From an uncultured Rhizobiaceae group bacterium (GTDB taxonomy: Bacteria > Pseudomonadota > Alphaproteobacteria > Rhizobiales > Rhizobiaceae): a stretch of DNA of 64,000 nucleotides. The DNA lies in contig CALHCF010000002.1 in NCBI GenBank assembly GCA_937930635.1, positions 205,318-269,317 of the forward strand, read 5' to 3'. The translations under genes and the position numbers were made by a program. Below are positions 56,550-64,000 of this stretch, one piece after another. Numbering within the stretch: the first letter of the stretch is position 1; each line of letters starts with the position of its first letter. The notes beneath the pieces were generated by a model, which saw only the letters and a list, made by a program, of their open reading frames with translations, was not told the DNA's origin and did no database searches.

Positions 56550-57596
56550 ATGACCGTCTTTTTAAATGGCCTTGGCACGGCAGTGCCGCCTCATGAACTG
56601 CCTCAGGACATTGTCTTGCAGAATGCCCGGCGCATTCTGGGACCCCGTTACAAGCAGTTCGAACGGCTGGCACCTGCATTCATGAATTCGGGGGTGGAGA
56701 AACGATACTCGGTTGCGCCGATATCCTGGTTTGAGGATGCCAAGGGATGGACCGACCGAAACGCGCTTTATGTTGAAGGCGCGACAAAGCTGTTTATCGA
56801 GGCGGCACAAGCGGCGCTGGATGATGCCGGTCTTCAACCTTCAGATGTTGGAACAGTCGTGACAGTGTCGTCCACAGGTGTTGCAACGCCAACGCTTGAA
56901 GCGCTTGCCTGGAAAGAAATGGGCTTTGACTCCAGTGTTCGCCGGGTGCCGCTGTTTGGTCTTGGCTGCGCCGGTGGTGTCACCGGCCTGGCCACAGCCG
57001 CAGACCTTGCGCGTGCGCGGCCCGGCAAAGCCGTGCTTATGGTTGCACTGGAAACCTGCACCCTGTCGTTCCGCTCCGACCGGCTGAAAAAGGCCGATAT
57101 TATTGCAACGGTCCTTTTCGGCGATGGTGCCTCTGCTGCGGTCCTGTCCAACAACAGCGATGGCAGCTACGCCGAAGTGGGAACGGGCAGTGAGCATCTT
57201 TGGCAGGATACGCTGTCGATCATGGGCTGGGATGTCGATGAAATTGGGCTTGGCGTGGTGTTTGACCGGTCAATTCCTGCCTTTGCCGAAGAGTTTTTTC
57301 AGCCTGCGGCAGCACGGGCGTTGTGCAAAGCCAACCTGTCTGCCGACAAAATTGACCGATTTGTCTGCCACCCCGGCGGTGCCAAGGTGGTTGAAGCGCT
57401 GGAGACTGCCATGCAGCTTGAAGATGAAAGCCTCGATGTGGAACGCAGTGTGTTGCGCGATTTTGGCAATATGTCTGCACCGACGGTGATGTTTGTTCTC
57501 AAACGTGTGCTGGAATCCGGAGCCACCGGAAATTTGATGATGTCAGCTTTGGGACCTGGTTTTACGGCCTCTTTTCTGCCCCTGAAGGCGGCGTGA
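56550..57596 (+). CDS. Type III polyketide synthase
   Basis: A chalcone/stilbene-synthase-like condensing enzyme of 348 residues that extends an acyl-CoA starter with malonyl-CoA. The full triad is present: Cys140 in LFGLGCAGGVTGL, His274 in FVCHPGGAKVV and Asn307 in DFGNMSAPTVMFVL. The C-terminal ALGPGFTASF is also typical. I used the ATG at 56550, with GGA upstream. The methyltransferase gene begins 3 bases after the stop. By analogy with B. subtilis BpsA-BpsB and Streptomyces SrsA-SrsB, the product may be an alkylpyrone or alkylresorcinol; the starter is unknown. Confidence 0.92.
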   Translation: MTVFLNGLGTAVPPHELPQDIVLQNARRILGPRYKQFERLAPAFMNSGVEKRYSVAPISWFEDAKGWTDRNALYVEGATKLFIEAAQAALDDAGLQPSDVGTVVTVSSTGVATPTLEALAWKEMGFDSSVRRVPLFGLGCAGGVTGLATAADLARARPGKAVLMVALETCTLSFRSDRLKKADIIATVLFGDGASAAVLSNNSDGSYAEVGTGSEHLWQDTLSIMGWDVDEIGLGVVFDRSIPAFAEEFFQPAAARALCKANLSADKIDRFVCHPGGAKVVEALETAMQLEDESLDVERSVLRDFGNMSAPTVMFVLKRVLESGATGNLMMSALGPGFTASFLPLKAA

Positions 57597-57599
57597 TGG

Positions 57600-58100
57600 A
57601 TGCCTGATATTTCTATCGGTGCAGCTTTGTTTCTCGCTTTTATCATCGTTCAACGGCTGAGCGAGCTGGTCATTGCAAAACGCAACACCAAAGCTTTGCT
57701 TGAACGCGGTGCCTACGAAATTGGCGGAGAACACTATCCGGCAATGGTTATCATGCACACGGCATGGATTCTCGCCTTGCTGAGTTTCGGCTTCTCTCAG
57801 CCGGTTTCGCTCATCTGGCTTGCATTGTTTGGCGTATTGCAGATGTTTCGCATCTGGATCCTGATGTCGCTTGGCGAGCGTTGGACCACGCGCATCATCA
57901 TTCTTGAAGAACCGCTGGTGACCAAAGGGCCTTTTCGGTTTCTGCGGCATCCCAATTATGTGCTGGTGGTGGCAGAAATCATTGTGGCACCGATGGTGCT
58001 GGGTCTTTTCTGGGTTGCCGTCGCATTTACGTTGCTCAATGCAGCGATGCTCTATGTGCGTATCGGGGCCGAAGAGCGCGCGTTGTCCAGACTGCGATAA
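57600..58100 (+). CDS. Isoprenylcysteine carboxyl methyltransferase-like membrane protein
   Basis: A 166-residue integral membrane methyltransferase with four to five helices and the ICMT-type C-terminal motif GPFRFLRHPNYVLVVAEI, followed by RIGAEERAL. It lies 3 bases after the type III PKS gene, the arrangement of bpsA-bpsB in B. subtilis, where BpsB O-methylates alkylpyrones. An O-methyl transfer to the PKS product is the most likely role. It is followed after 43 bases by the molybdopterin oxidoreductase. Confidence 0.88.
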   Translation: MPDISIGAALFLAFIIVQRLSELVIAKRNTKALLERGAYEIGGEHYPAMVIMHTAWILALLSFGFSQPVSLIWLALFGVLQMFRIWILMSLGERWTTRIIILEEPLVTKGPFRFLRHPNYVLVVAEIIVAPMVLGLFWVAVAFTLLNAAMLYVRIGAEERALSRLR

Positions 58101-58143
58101 ATTTCGGGCTCGCCATTGGGCTGTTACACGCTATGTTTGGTAG

Positions 58144-60246
58144 ATGAACAAACATAGCGACATAAAAACCTTTCACACGGCTTGCCCTCACGACTGTCCG
58201 TCCACATGCGCACTGGATGTCGAGGTTGTGGACGCAGCGACGATCGGCAAGGTGCGCGGTTCGGCAGACAACACTTATACCGATGGTGTGATCTGCGCGA
58301 AAGTTGCCCGCTATTCGCAGCGGATCCATCACCCCGATCGCCTGACAAAACCTCTTGTTCGCAAGGGAGACAAGGGAGCGGGGGAGTGGCGTGATATCTC
58401 CTGGGATGCCGCGCTGGATTTGATTGCTGAACGTTTTGTGCAAGCGGAGCAGAAATACGGGTCCGAGACGGTTTGGCCTTACCAATATGCCGGAACGATG
58501 GGCCTGGTACAGCGCGATTCAATTCACCGGCTGCGCCATGCCAAACGGTGGTCCAAGCAATTTGACACGATTTGCGTCAACAACGCCTGGACCGGCTTTT
58601 CAGCCGCAACAGGCCGTCTCATGGGGCCTGATCCACGCGAAATGGCCCTGTCTGACTGTGTGGTGATTTGGGGGACCAATCCGGTTTCAACCCAGGTCAA
58701 CGTCATGACCCATGCGGTAAAGGCCCGCAAAACCCGTGGCGCCAGGATTGTCGCCATTGATGTTTATCAAAATGCCACAATGAAACAGGCCGATCTCGCA
58801 TTGTGCCTGAAGCCGGGAACCGATGCAGCGCTCGCCTGTGCCGTGATGCATTGTTTGTTTCGTGACGGAAAGGCGGACCGTGATTTCCTCAGCAAATACA
58901 GTGATGAGCCCGAAGGTCTTGAATCACATTTGCAAAGCCGGACCCCGCAATGGGCGTCGCAAATCACCGGACTATCGGTTGAGGATATAGAGGCTTTCGC
59001 AGCGCTGCTTGGAAAGACCCCCCGCAGTTATCTGCGCCTTGGTTACGGATTTACCCGTTCCCGCAATGGCGCGGTCAACATGCATGCTGCCGCCTGTATC
59101 GCAACAGTTCTGGGCGCCTGGGCTTATGAAGGCGGTGGCGCGTTTCATACCAATGGTGAGATTTTTGGGCTTGATGGCAGCCTGATCCAGGGTGGGTCCT
59201 ATCAGGACCCGGAAATCCGGTCGCTTGATCAGTCAAAAATCGGACGGGTTCTGACCAATGACAGCGCGGCCCTTTATGAGGGACCTCCGGTGAGTGCCTT
59301 GCTGGTTCAAAATACCAATCCGGTATCGGTTGCGCCGGAACAGGAACTGGTAAAACGCGGGTTTGCCCGCGATGATCTGTTTTGTGTGGTGCACGAACAG
59401 TTCATGACTGAAACCGCCATGGTGGCCGACATTGTGCTGCCTGCGACCATGTTTATGGAACATGATGATATTTATCGCGGCGGCGGCCATCAGCACATCA
59501 TACTTGGGCCAAAGCTCATCGAAGGGCCATCAGGCTGCCGGCCCAACCTTTTTGTCATAGAAGAACTTGCCAAACGGCTTGGGGTTTCAGACCGGGCCGG
59601 TTTTGGTTTCACTGAAAACGAATTGATCGATGATTTGTTGAGGCGCAGCAACCGGGGTTCGCTGGCCGACATTCAGCGTGACAAGTGGATCGACTGCCAG
59701 CCATCCTTTGAAGAAAGTCATTATATCGGCGGTTTTGCCCATGCCGACGGCAAGTTCCACCTCAAAGCAGACTGGAACAATGTTCCCTGGGGAGCGCCGC
59801 CAGAATCGATGGGTCTGCAGGGGCCTGTGGCAGATGCTCCCGGATTTCCCGACTATTGGGACGTTATCGAAAAAGCCGATGACGATCATCCTTTCAGGCT
59901 GGCTACGTCGCCAGCCCGTTCATTTCTCAACTCCACTTTTAGCGAGACACCGGGGTCGCAAGAAAGAGAAGGGGTGCCAACCGTCAAAATTCATCCCGAA
60001 GATGCAGCAGCGCAAGGCCTTGCAGACGGCGACAAAGTGCGTCTGGTAAACCATCGCGGTACAGTGATTGTTCATGTAGCCGTGTTTGACGGCGTGAAGC
60101 GCGGTGTTGTTGTGGTTGAGGGCATCTTCCCCAATCATGCACATGAGGATGGTCGCGGTATCAATACTCTGACCAGCGCTGACGCCAGCGCCCCCCATGG
60201 CTGTGCTCCCTTCCATGACACCAAGGTGCGGATCGAAAGGGCGTGA
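58144..60246 (+). CDS. Molybdopterin (bis-MGD) oxidoreductase
   Basis: A 700-residue member of the DMSO-reductase/formate-dehydrogenase superfamily. An N-terminal 4Fe-4S ligand set is visible: Cys14, Cys18, Cys22 and Cys51 (ACPHDCPSTC and DGVICAKVA). MGD-binding motifs include VVIWGTNPVSTQVN, LCLKPGTDAALACAVM and the C-terminal NHRGTVIVHV. No twin-arginine signal is seen, so it is likely cytosolic. No electron-transfer subunit or molybdenum-cofactor gene is adjacent. The substrate is unknown; the position behind the PKS pair is suggestive only. Confidence 0.88.
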   Translation: MNKHSDIKTFHTACPHDCPSTCALDVEVVDAATIGKVRGSADNTYTDGVICAKVARYSQRIHHPDRLTKPLVRKGDKGAGEWRDISWDAALDLIAERFVQAEQKYGSETVWPYQYAGTMGLVQRDSIHRLRHAKRWSKQFDTICVNNAWTGFSAATGRLMGPDPREMALSDCVVIWGTNPVSTQVNVMTHAVKARKTRGARIVAIDVYQNATMKQADLALCLKPGTDAALACAVMHCLFRDGKADRDFLSKYSDEPEGLESHLQSRTPQWASQITGLSVEDIEAFAALLGKTPRSYLRLGYGFTRSRNGAVNMHAAACIATVLGAWAYEGGGAFHTNGEIFGLDGSLIQGGSYQDPEIRSLDQSKIGRVLTNDSAALYEGPPVSALLVQNTNPVSVAPEQELVKRGFARDDLFCVVHEQFMTETAMVADIVLPATMFMEHDDIYRGGGHQHIILGPKLIEGPSGCRPNLFVIEELAKRLGVSDRAGFGFTENELIDDLLRRSNRGSLADIQRDKWIDCQPSFEESHYIGGFAHADGKFHLKADWNNVPWGAPPESMGLQGPVADAPGFPDYWDVIEKADDDHPFRLATSPARSFLNSTFSETPGSQEREGVPTVKIHPEDAAAQGLADGDKVRLVNHRGTVIVHVAVFDGVKRGVVVVEGIFPNHAHEDGRGINTLTSADASAPHGCAPFHDTKVRIERA

Positions 60247-60307
60247 GTTTTGCTCAGGAGTAATATGCGCGCAGGCCGGAAATTGCTGGCCGCGCCTTGA
60301 TCACCAA

Positions 60308-60952
60308 TCAGCCGATCAGCACAACATCGTCCACCGTCACATCCATGTCAGCAACGCTGTGATCGCCGGTCCACCGGACTTTTCGGGTTGCGATGAGGGC
60401 CAGTGCATGGGGATAAATCCGGTGTTCCATTTCCAGCACCCGCGCTGAAAGGGCGGCAGCATCATCATTGGGGAGGATGGGAACCACGCCCTGAGCGATG
60501 ATCGGCCCACCATCCAACTCGGCATTGACGAAATGGACTGTACAGCCATGGACCCGGATTCCGCGTTCAAGTGCCCGCTCATGAGTGTCCAGGCCGGGAA
60601 AGGAAGGCAGCAGGCTTGGATGGATATTGATGATCTGGCCGCGCCATTTGTTGATGAATGTGTCGGTGAGAATGCGTAAGTAACCGGCAAGACAAATCAG
60701 CTCGACATTTATCTCGTCAAGCACCTGTGAAAGGGCCAGTTCGTGCTCCTCGCGCGTGTCGCATGTGCTGTGATCCACAACGCGAATGTCGATCCCGTGC
60801 TCTCTTGCGAGCGTCAGCCCCTCCACATTGGGCCGGTTGGAAATCACGGTCACAATCTCAACCGGGTATTCCGGATCTATGGCGGCCCGAGCAAGGGCTC
60901 CCATATTGCTTCCCCGCCCCGAAATCAAAACTGCGACCCTTAACTTCTTCAT
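60308..60952 (-). CDS. purN: Phosphoribosylglycinamide formyltransferase
   Basis: Transfers a formyl group from 10-formyl-THF to GAR in purine synthesis. It has VLISGRGSNMGAL, the catalytic region IINIHPSLLPSFPGLDTHER (Asn, His) and the Asp in VNAELDGGPIIAQ. The protein has 214 residues. It follows purM with a 34-base gap, forming a purM-purN operon as in many proteobacteria. Confidence 0.96.
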   Translation of the reverse strand: MKKLRVAVLISGRGSNMGALARAAIDPEYPVEIVTVISNRPNVEGLTLAREHGIDIRVVDHSTCDTREEHELALSQVLDEINVELICLAGYLRILTDTFINKWRGQIINIHPSLLPSFPGLDTHERALERGIRVHGCTVHFVNAELDGGPIIAQGVVPILPNDDAAALSARVLEMEHRIYPHALALIATRKVRWTGDHSVADMDVTVDDVVLIG

Positions 60953-60986
60953 GGTTTTGCCATTGGTCCTGTTGTGGATGCGGGTA

Positions 60987-62060
60987 TCAGGCCCAGTTCA
61001 GGGTGCCGGAAAATTCCACCGCATTTTCAAGGTTGCTGGTCAGTTGCCCAATTCGATAAACAGTTTCGCCGTTTTCCTGAAGGGTTGCTTCAACCGCGCT
61101 GGCTTGTGCGGAATCGACGATAACAACCATGCCTATTCCGCAATTGAAGGTGCGCAGCATTTCTTCATCCGGTACGCCGCCTTCCTGTTTGAGCCAGGTA
61201 AAGACGGCGGGAGGGTTCCAGCTATCGAGATTGATGCTGGCACAGCATCCTTCAGGCAGAACCCGGGGAAGGTTTTCCGTCAGGCCGCCGCCGGTAATAT
61301 GCGCCAGTGCCTTGATGCCGCCTTCGGCCTTTCGTGCAGACAGAAGCGACGCCACATATATCCTTGTTGGGGTCAGCAGGACTTCGGCGAGGGGTTGCGT
61401 GCAAAAAGGCGCTTTGTCCGTCCAGGCCATGCCGCTGCGATCAATGATTTTGCGCACCAGCGAATACCCGTTTGAATGGACGCCACTGGAAGCCAGACCC
61501 AGCAGGATATCGCCGTCGCCCACACCCTGAGGTAAAAGTTCGTTTCGCTCGACGGCACCCACTGAAAATCCAGCCAGATCGTAGTCGCCTTCGCCATACA
61601 TGCCCGGCATTTCGGCTGTTTCGCCGCCAATGAGAGCACACCCGGCAATTTCGCATCCCTTTGAGATGCCCGCGATGACCTGTTGTGCCACGCCATTGTC
61701 CAGCTTGCCGGTGGCGAAATAGTCGAGAAAGAAAAGAGGTTCGGCCCCCTGAACAACGAGATCGTTGACGCACATGGCAACCAGATCAATGCCGATTGTA
61801 TCATGAAGACCGGTATCGATTGCGATCTTCAGTTTTGTTCCAACACCATCATTGGCGGCGATCAGCAGCGGATCCTGATACCCGGTGGCCTTGAGGTCAA
61901 ATATGCCGCCAAAACCACCAACCGAGCCATCGGCTCCCGGGCGACGTGTGGCCGCAATCAGCGGTTTGATGGCATCGACCAACGCATTACCCGCGTCAAT
62001 ATCGACACCGGCATCAGCGTAGGAAAGGGGGGGCTTGTTGCTATGGTCTGATGTGCTCAT
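60987..62060 (-). CDS. purM: Phosphoribosylformylglycinamidine cyclo-ligase
   Basis: Makes AIR from FGAM with ATP. It has [56 protein letters not shown] and [17 protein letters not shown] used the ATG at 62060 (357 residues); the frame upstream is not purM-like. It is the first gene of the purM-purN operon. Confidence 0.96.
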   Translation of the reverse strand: MSTSDHSNKPPLSYADAGVDIDAGNALVDAIKPLIAATRRPGADGSVGGFGGIFDLKATGYQDPLLIAANDGVGTKLKIAIDTGLHDTIGIDLVAMCVNDLVVQGAEPLFFLDYFATGKLDNGVAQQVIAGISKGCEIAGCALIGGETAEMPGMYGEGDYDLAGFSVGAVERNELLPQGVGDGDILLGLASSGVHSNGYSLVRKIIDRSGMAWTDKAPFCTQPLAEVLLTPTRIYVASLLSARKAEGGIKALAHITGGGLTENLPRVLPEGCCASINLDSWNPPAVFTWLKQEGGVPDEEMLRTFNCGIGMVVIVDSAQASAVEATLQENGETVYRIGQLTSNLENAVEFSGTLNWA

Positions 62061-62140
62061 GCCCCCTGTATAGGCGCAGTATCCCGCGCCGTCTTGGCGC
62101 GAAGGCCACAAGGCCGTGGAAAACCGCCTCTTTAGGGCAA

Positions 62141-62626
62141 CTACTTGAGCTTGATCTGGTGGGCCATCTTGTCACCATCGCTGATGGTGATCTGGGTAAA
62201 TCCTGTCATTTTTGCCAGATCCAGGAAATTGAGATTTTCCGGGTTTCTGGCCTGAGCAAAGAGCGGTGACAGGCGGGCTTCGGCACTCAAAGCCGCCAGC
62301 AGTGCGCGCAGTCGGTACAGGGTGCTGTATTGTCCTTCGCCGGCGGCAACAATAATCATCTTTTCGCCCACACTGCCCTTGGCAAATATATGATAGGCGG
62401 GTGCATAATTGCGTTTCTGCTGACGGGCGTTCAGACCCACCGTAAATCCGATACGGGTGCGCCGCGACGCATTGGGTAAGACCGTGATGGTGGAGGAATA
62501 GATTTCTTCGCTTTGAGGTTCTGGATAGTAATAGCCTGCGTGGCGGTCTGCTGCTCCAGAAGCGGTTGCACCGGCCGATAACAGCAGTGCAAATATCAAC
62601 GCTTTCCTCTTAATCATCGCTGTCAT
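62141..62626 (-). CDS. Small exported hypothetical protein
   Basis: About 161 residues with a signal peptide ([17 protein letters not shown]) and the mature start [17 protein letters not shown] recall rhizobial homologues with this [12 protein letters not shown] start that carry the misleading name molybdopterin-guanine dinucleotide biosynthesis protein A; nothing here looks like MobA. The function is unknown and the location probably periplasmic. ATG 62626 has AGGAG only two bases away, and ATG 62617 has it 11 bases away, so the start is uncertain by three codons. It lies 80 bases upstream of purM on the same strand. Confidence 0.75.
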   Translation of the reverse strand: MTAMIKRKALIFALLLSAGATASGAADRHAGYYYPEPQSEEIYSSTITVLPNASRRTRIGFTVGLNARQQKRNYAPAYHIFAKGSVGEKMIIVAAGEGQYSTLYRLRALLAALSAEARLSPLFAQARNPENLNFLDLAKMTGFTQITISDGDKMAHQIKLK

Positions 62627-62820
62627 CTCTCCTCATGCTTTAATCACTCAAACGCTCTGGAACAGTTTTGGTTGCACGCAGCGCGCTGTCAATTGCGTTG
62701 CGCCATCTGATTGCTGCACCGCTTGTTGCCTGGTTGTTGCCCGGTTGTTGTGATGCACGCAGCGCATTATTGCAGTAGCGTGCGGCAAAGTCGTATTTTG
62801 CGCTGACAGGGAGCGGGTTC

Positions 62821-63507
62821 ATGAAGAGATCTGTCGTCAACGGTATCATCGAGGAAAGTGATGCCTTTATCCGGTCTTTGGGATACTCGCTGCCGCCATT
62901 TGCCTATTTGAGCCCGCAGGAGATGCAATCCCGCCGCGATGAACTCAGCGCAATCATCAAGGCGAGCCTGGGGTGGGACATAACGGACTATGGGGCCGGA
63001 AATTTCGACGAGATGGGCCTTTTTCTTTTCACCACGCGAAATGGCTCGCTTGATGAACTGAAGGCCGGTGGCGGAATGTGCTATGCAGAAAAGATCATGA
63101 TCTCAAAGCAAGATCAGATTTCGCCTCTGCACCGGCACATATTGAAAACGGAAGACATCATAAATCGGGGCGGGGCGACCCTGGCCATCAGGATGCATGA
63201 AAGTGATGCCGATGGAAATATCGACCCTTCTGCGGCTGTGCCCGTGATTTGCGATGGTATTCCAAAGACATTGGCAGGTGGTGATGTTTTGACGCTTGCC
63301 CCCGGTGAAAGCGTCACGCTGCGCCCCGGCAACTGGCATTCTTTTTGGGGTGAGGGCGGTGATGTTCTCATTGGGGAGGTCTCAACCGTCAATGATGACC
63401 GGACCGACAATATTTTTTCTGAACCCATTGGCCGTTTTGCAGACATAGAAGAAGATTGTGAACCGCTGCATCTTCTGGTGTCTGACTACCCAAAATGGCT
63501 GAGTTGA
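62821..63507 (+). CDS. D-lyxose ketol-isomerase family protein (cupin)
   Basis: A 228-residue single-domain cupin. Metal ligands fit the D-lyxose/D-mannose isomerase family: His104 and His106 in SPLHRHILKTED, Glu111, and His173 in PGNWHSFWGEGG. CYAEKIMISKQDQISPLH is also typical. It would isomerise D-lyxose to D-xylulose or related sugars. The ATG has CAGGGAG upstream. No sugar transporter or kinase is in the window. Confidence 0.88.
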   Translation: MKRSVVNGIIEESDAFIRSLGYSLPPFAYLSPQEMQSRRDELSAIIKASLGWDITDYGAGNFDEMGLFLFTTRNGSLDELKAGGGMCYAEKIMISKQDQISPLHRHILKTEDIINRGGATLAIRMHESDADGNIDPSAAVPVICDGIPKTLAGGDVLTLAPGESVTLRPGNWHSFWGEGGDVLIGEVSTVNDDRTDNIFSEPIGRFADIEEDCEPLHLLVSDYPKWLS

Positions 63508-63804
63508 CCGCCTTGCATCAACCCGGGTTGGGCGCAGCATTTGGTAGTGTCTCTTTTTGAATTGCAGCCTTGGGATTAACCAGCACTCCCAAATCGATCA
63601 GCGATCCACCCTGCGACGCACCGATCAACATCACCTCGCACCGTGATACGACCCCTCACAAACGCACGGCAATGGCTCCTTCGAGGCCATAGGAACTGAT
63701 GCTGCAAACATGGACGCTTGTCCACTATATCACGAAAGCCAAAAATGTTGCTCTGTATCGTATCTGACTGAGCGCACACTGTTGTGTTAGGCCGCGTCTT
63801 AGCT
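63508..63804. other. About 300 bases without a supportable gene
   Basis: Short frames occur on both strands, but all are broken. On the minus strand one frame includes VMLIGASQGGSLIDLG and another stretch of similar length upstream is separated by a stop, so this may be an eroded gene. It is not enough to name. Confidence 0.35.
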
Positions 63805-64000
63805 TCAATTAAATATCGATTCTTCTTCTTTCTCCAACCCAAGGTGCGATGCTATCAACCGCGCAATCCTGCGTGTCCGATCCATTTGGTCTGGGCCTTC
63901 ATCAACGATGTACATTATCATGGAGTCAGTACTCCAAAAGAGCAGATCACCTTCTGCTGAATAAGAAACAGCGTTGTCTGTCACCCTTTCGCCTACTAAA
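63805..64000 (-). CDS. Partial hypothetical gene running off the right edge
   Basis: A minus-strand frame enters at the right edge and stops with TGA at 63805-63807, giving 64 residues of the C-terminal part. It reads LVGERVTDNAVSYSAEGDLL, then MIMYIVDEGPDQMDRTRRIARLIASHLGLEKEEESIF. The acidic/aromatic pattern and the long helix at the end look like real coding sequence. It has no start in the window. Family not recognised. Confidence 0.55.
   Translation of the reverse strand, partial: LVGERVTDNAVSYSAEGDLLFWSTDSMIMYIVDEGPDQMDRTRRIARLIASHLGLEKEEESIFN

Noticed and set aside
62640..62822. Minus-strand ORF of about 60 codons whose ATG overlaps the D-lyxose isomerase start
   Set aside because: It fills the likely promoter region of the isomerase, has no convincing ribosome-binding site and no recognisable motif; short repeats there explain the open frame.
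63520..63720. Possible alpha/beta hydrolase remnant with GASQGG
   Set aside because: The frame is interrupted and too short; the motif alone is weak evidence.
1..64000. tRNA, rRNA and CRISPR arrays
   Set aside because: No tRNA T-loop in a suitable context, no rRNA-like sequence and no regularly spaced repeats were seen in the gaps; reading by eye cannot exclude a degenerate tRNA.

Overview
The window is chromosomal DNA of an alphaproteobacterium, most likely of the order Hyphomicrobiales (Rhizobiales). The gene order supports this: rpsF-rpsR-DUF2232-rplI-dnaB-alr-radA-cvpA-purF on one side, and fabD-fabG-acpP-fabF-mltG-yicC-gmk followed by rsmA-pdxA-surA-lptD-lptF and divergent pepA-holC on the other. 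From memory of S. meliloti-type genomes these two blocks are close neighbours. The long acidic tail of L9 and the basic tail of S6 also fit this group. I see no rRNA, tRNA, CRISPR array, integrase or intact insertion sequence.

Layout. 1-2.3 kb: the end of a DUF1194 protein, then the phosphatidylethanolamine genes psd-pssA. 2.3-7.7 kb: an RND efflux operon led by a PadR-type regulator, with a strong inverted repeat in its promoter region. 7.8-18 kb: minus-strand translation, replication and purine genes from rpsF to purF, with a promoter upstream of rpsF and a terminator after rplI. 18-31.8 kb: about 14 kb of accessory DNA between rpsF and fabD. It holds a 700-base stretch without a supportable gene, a large unrecognised protein with a zinc-ribbon and a PD-(D/E)XK-like nuclease motif, a thiopurine methyltransferase, adenine deaminase, an orphan NitT/TauT-type ATPase, a complete branched-chain-amino-acid-type ABC transporter and an acetolactate-synthase-like TPP enzyme. 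31.8-38.4 kb: fatty-acid synthesis, murein and gmk genes. 38.4-45.3 kb: the envelope biogenesis operon. lptG is not where it is expected between lptF and lptD; a small cysteine-rich membrane ORF sits there, overlapping lptF by ATGA. 45.4-55 kb: pepA, holC, a YheS-like ABC-F protein, a GntR regulator, uvrC, a FolM-like reductase and a CaCA antiporter. 55-60 kb: a GST, a small exported protein, and a type III polyketide synthase with an isoprenylcysteine-methyltransferase-like enzyme and a molybdopterin oxidoreductase. 60-64 kb: purM-purN, a small exported protein, a D-lyxose-isomerase-type cupin and an unannotated partial gene at the right edge.

The best candidates for something undescribed are the 806-residue nuclease-like protein at 18.7-21.1 kb, the small ORF that replaces lptG, and the type III PKS / methyltransferase / molybdoenzyme row at 56.5-60.2 kb. 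All functional calls come from reading the translated sequence; no database search was run.
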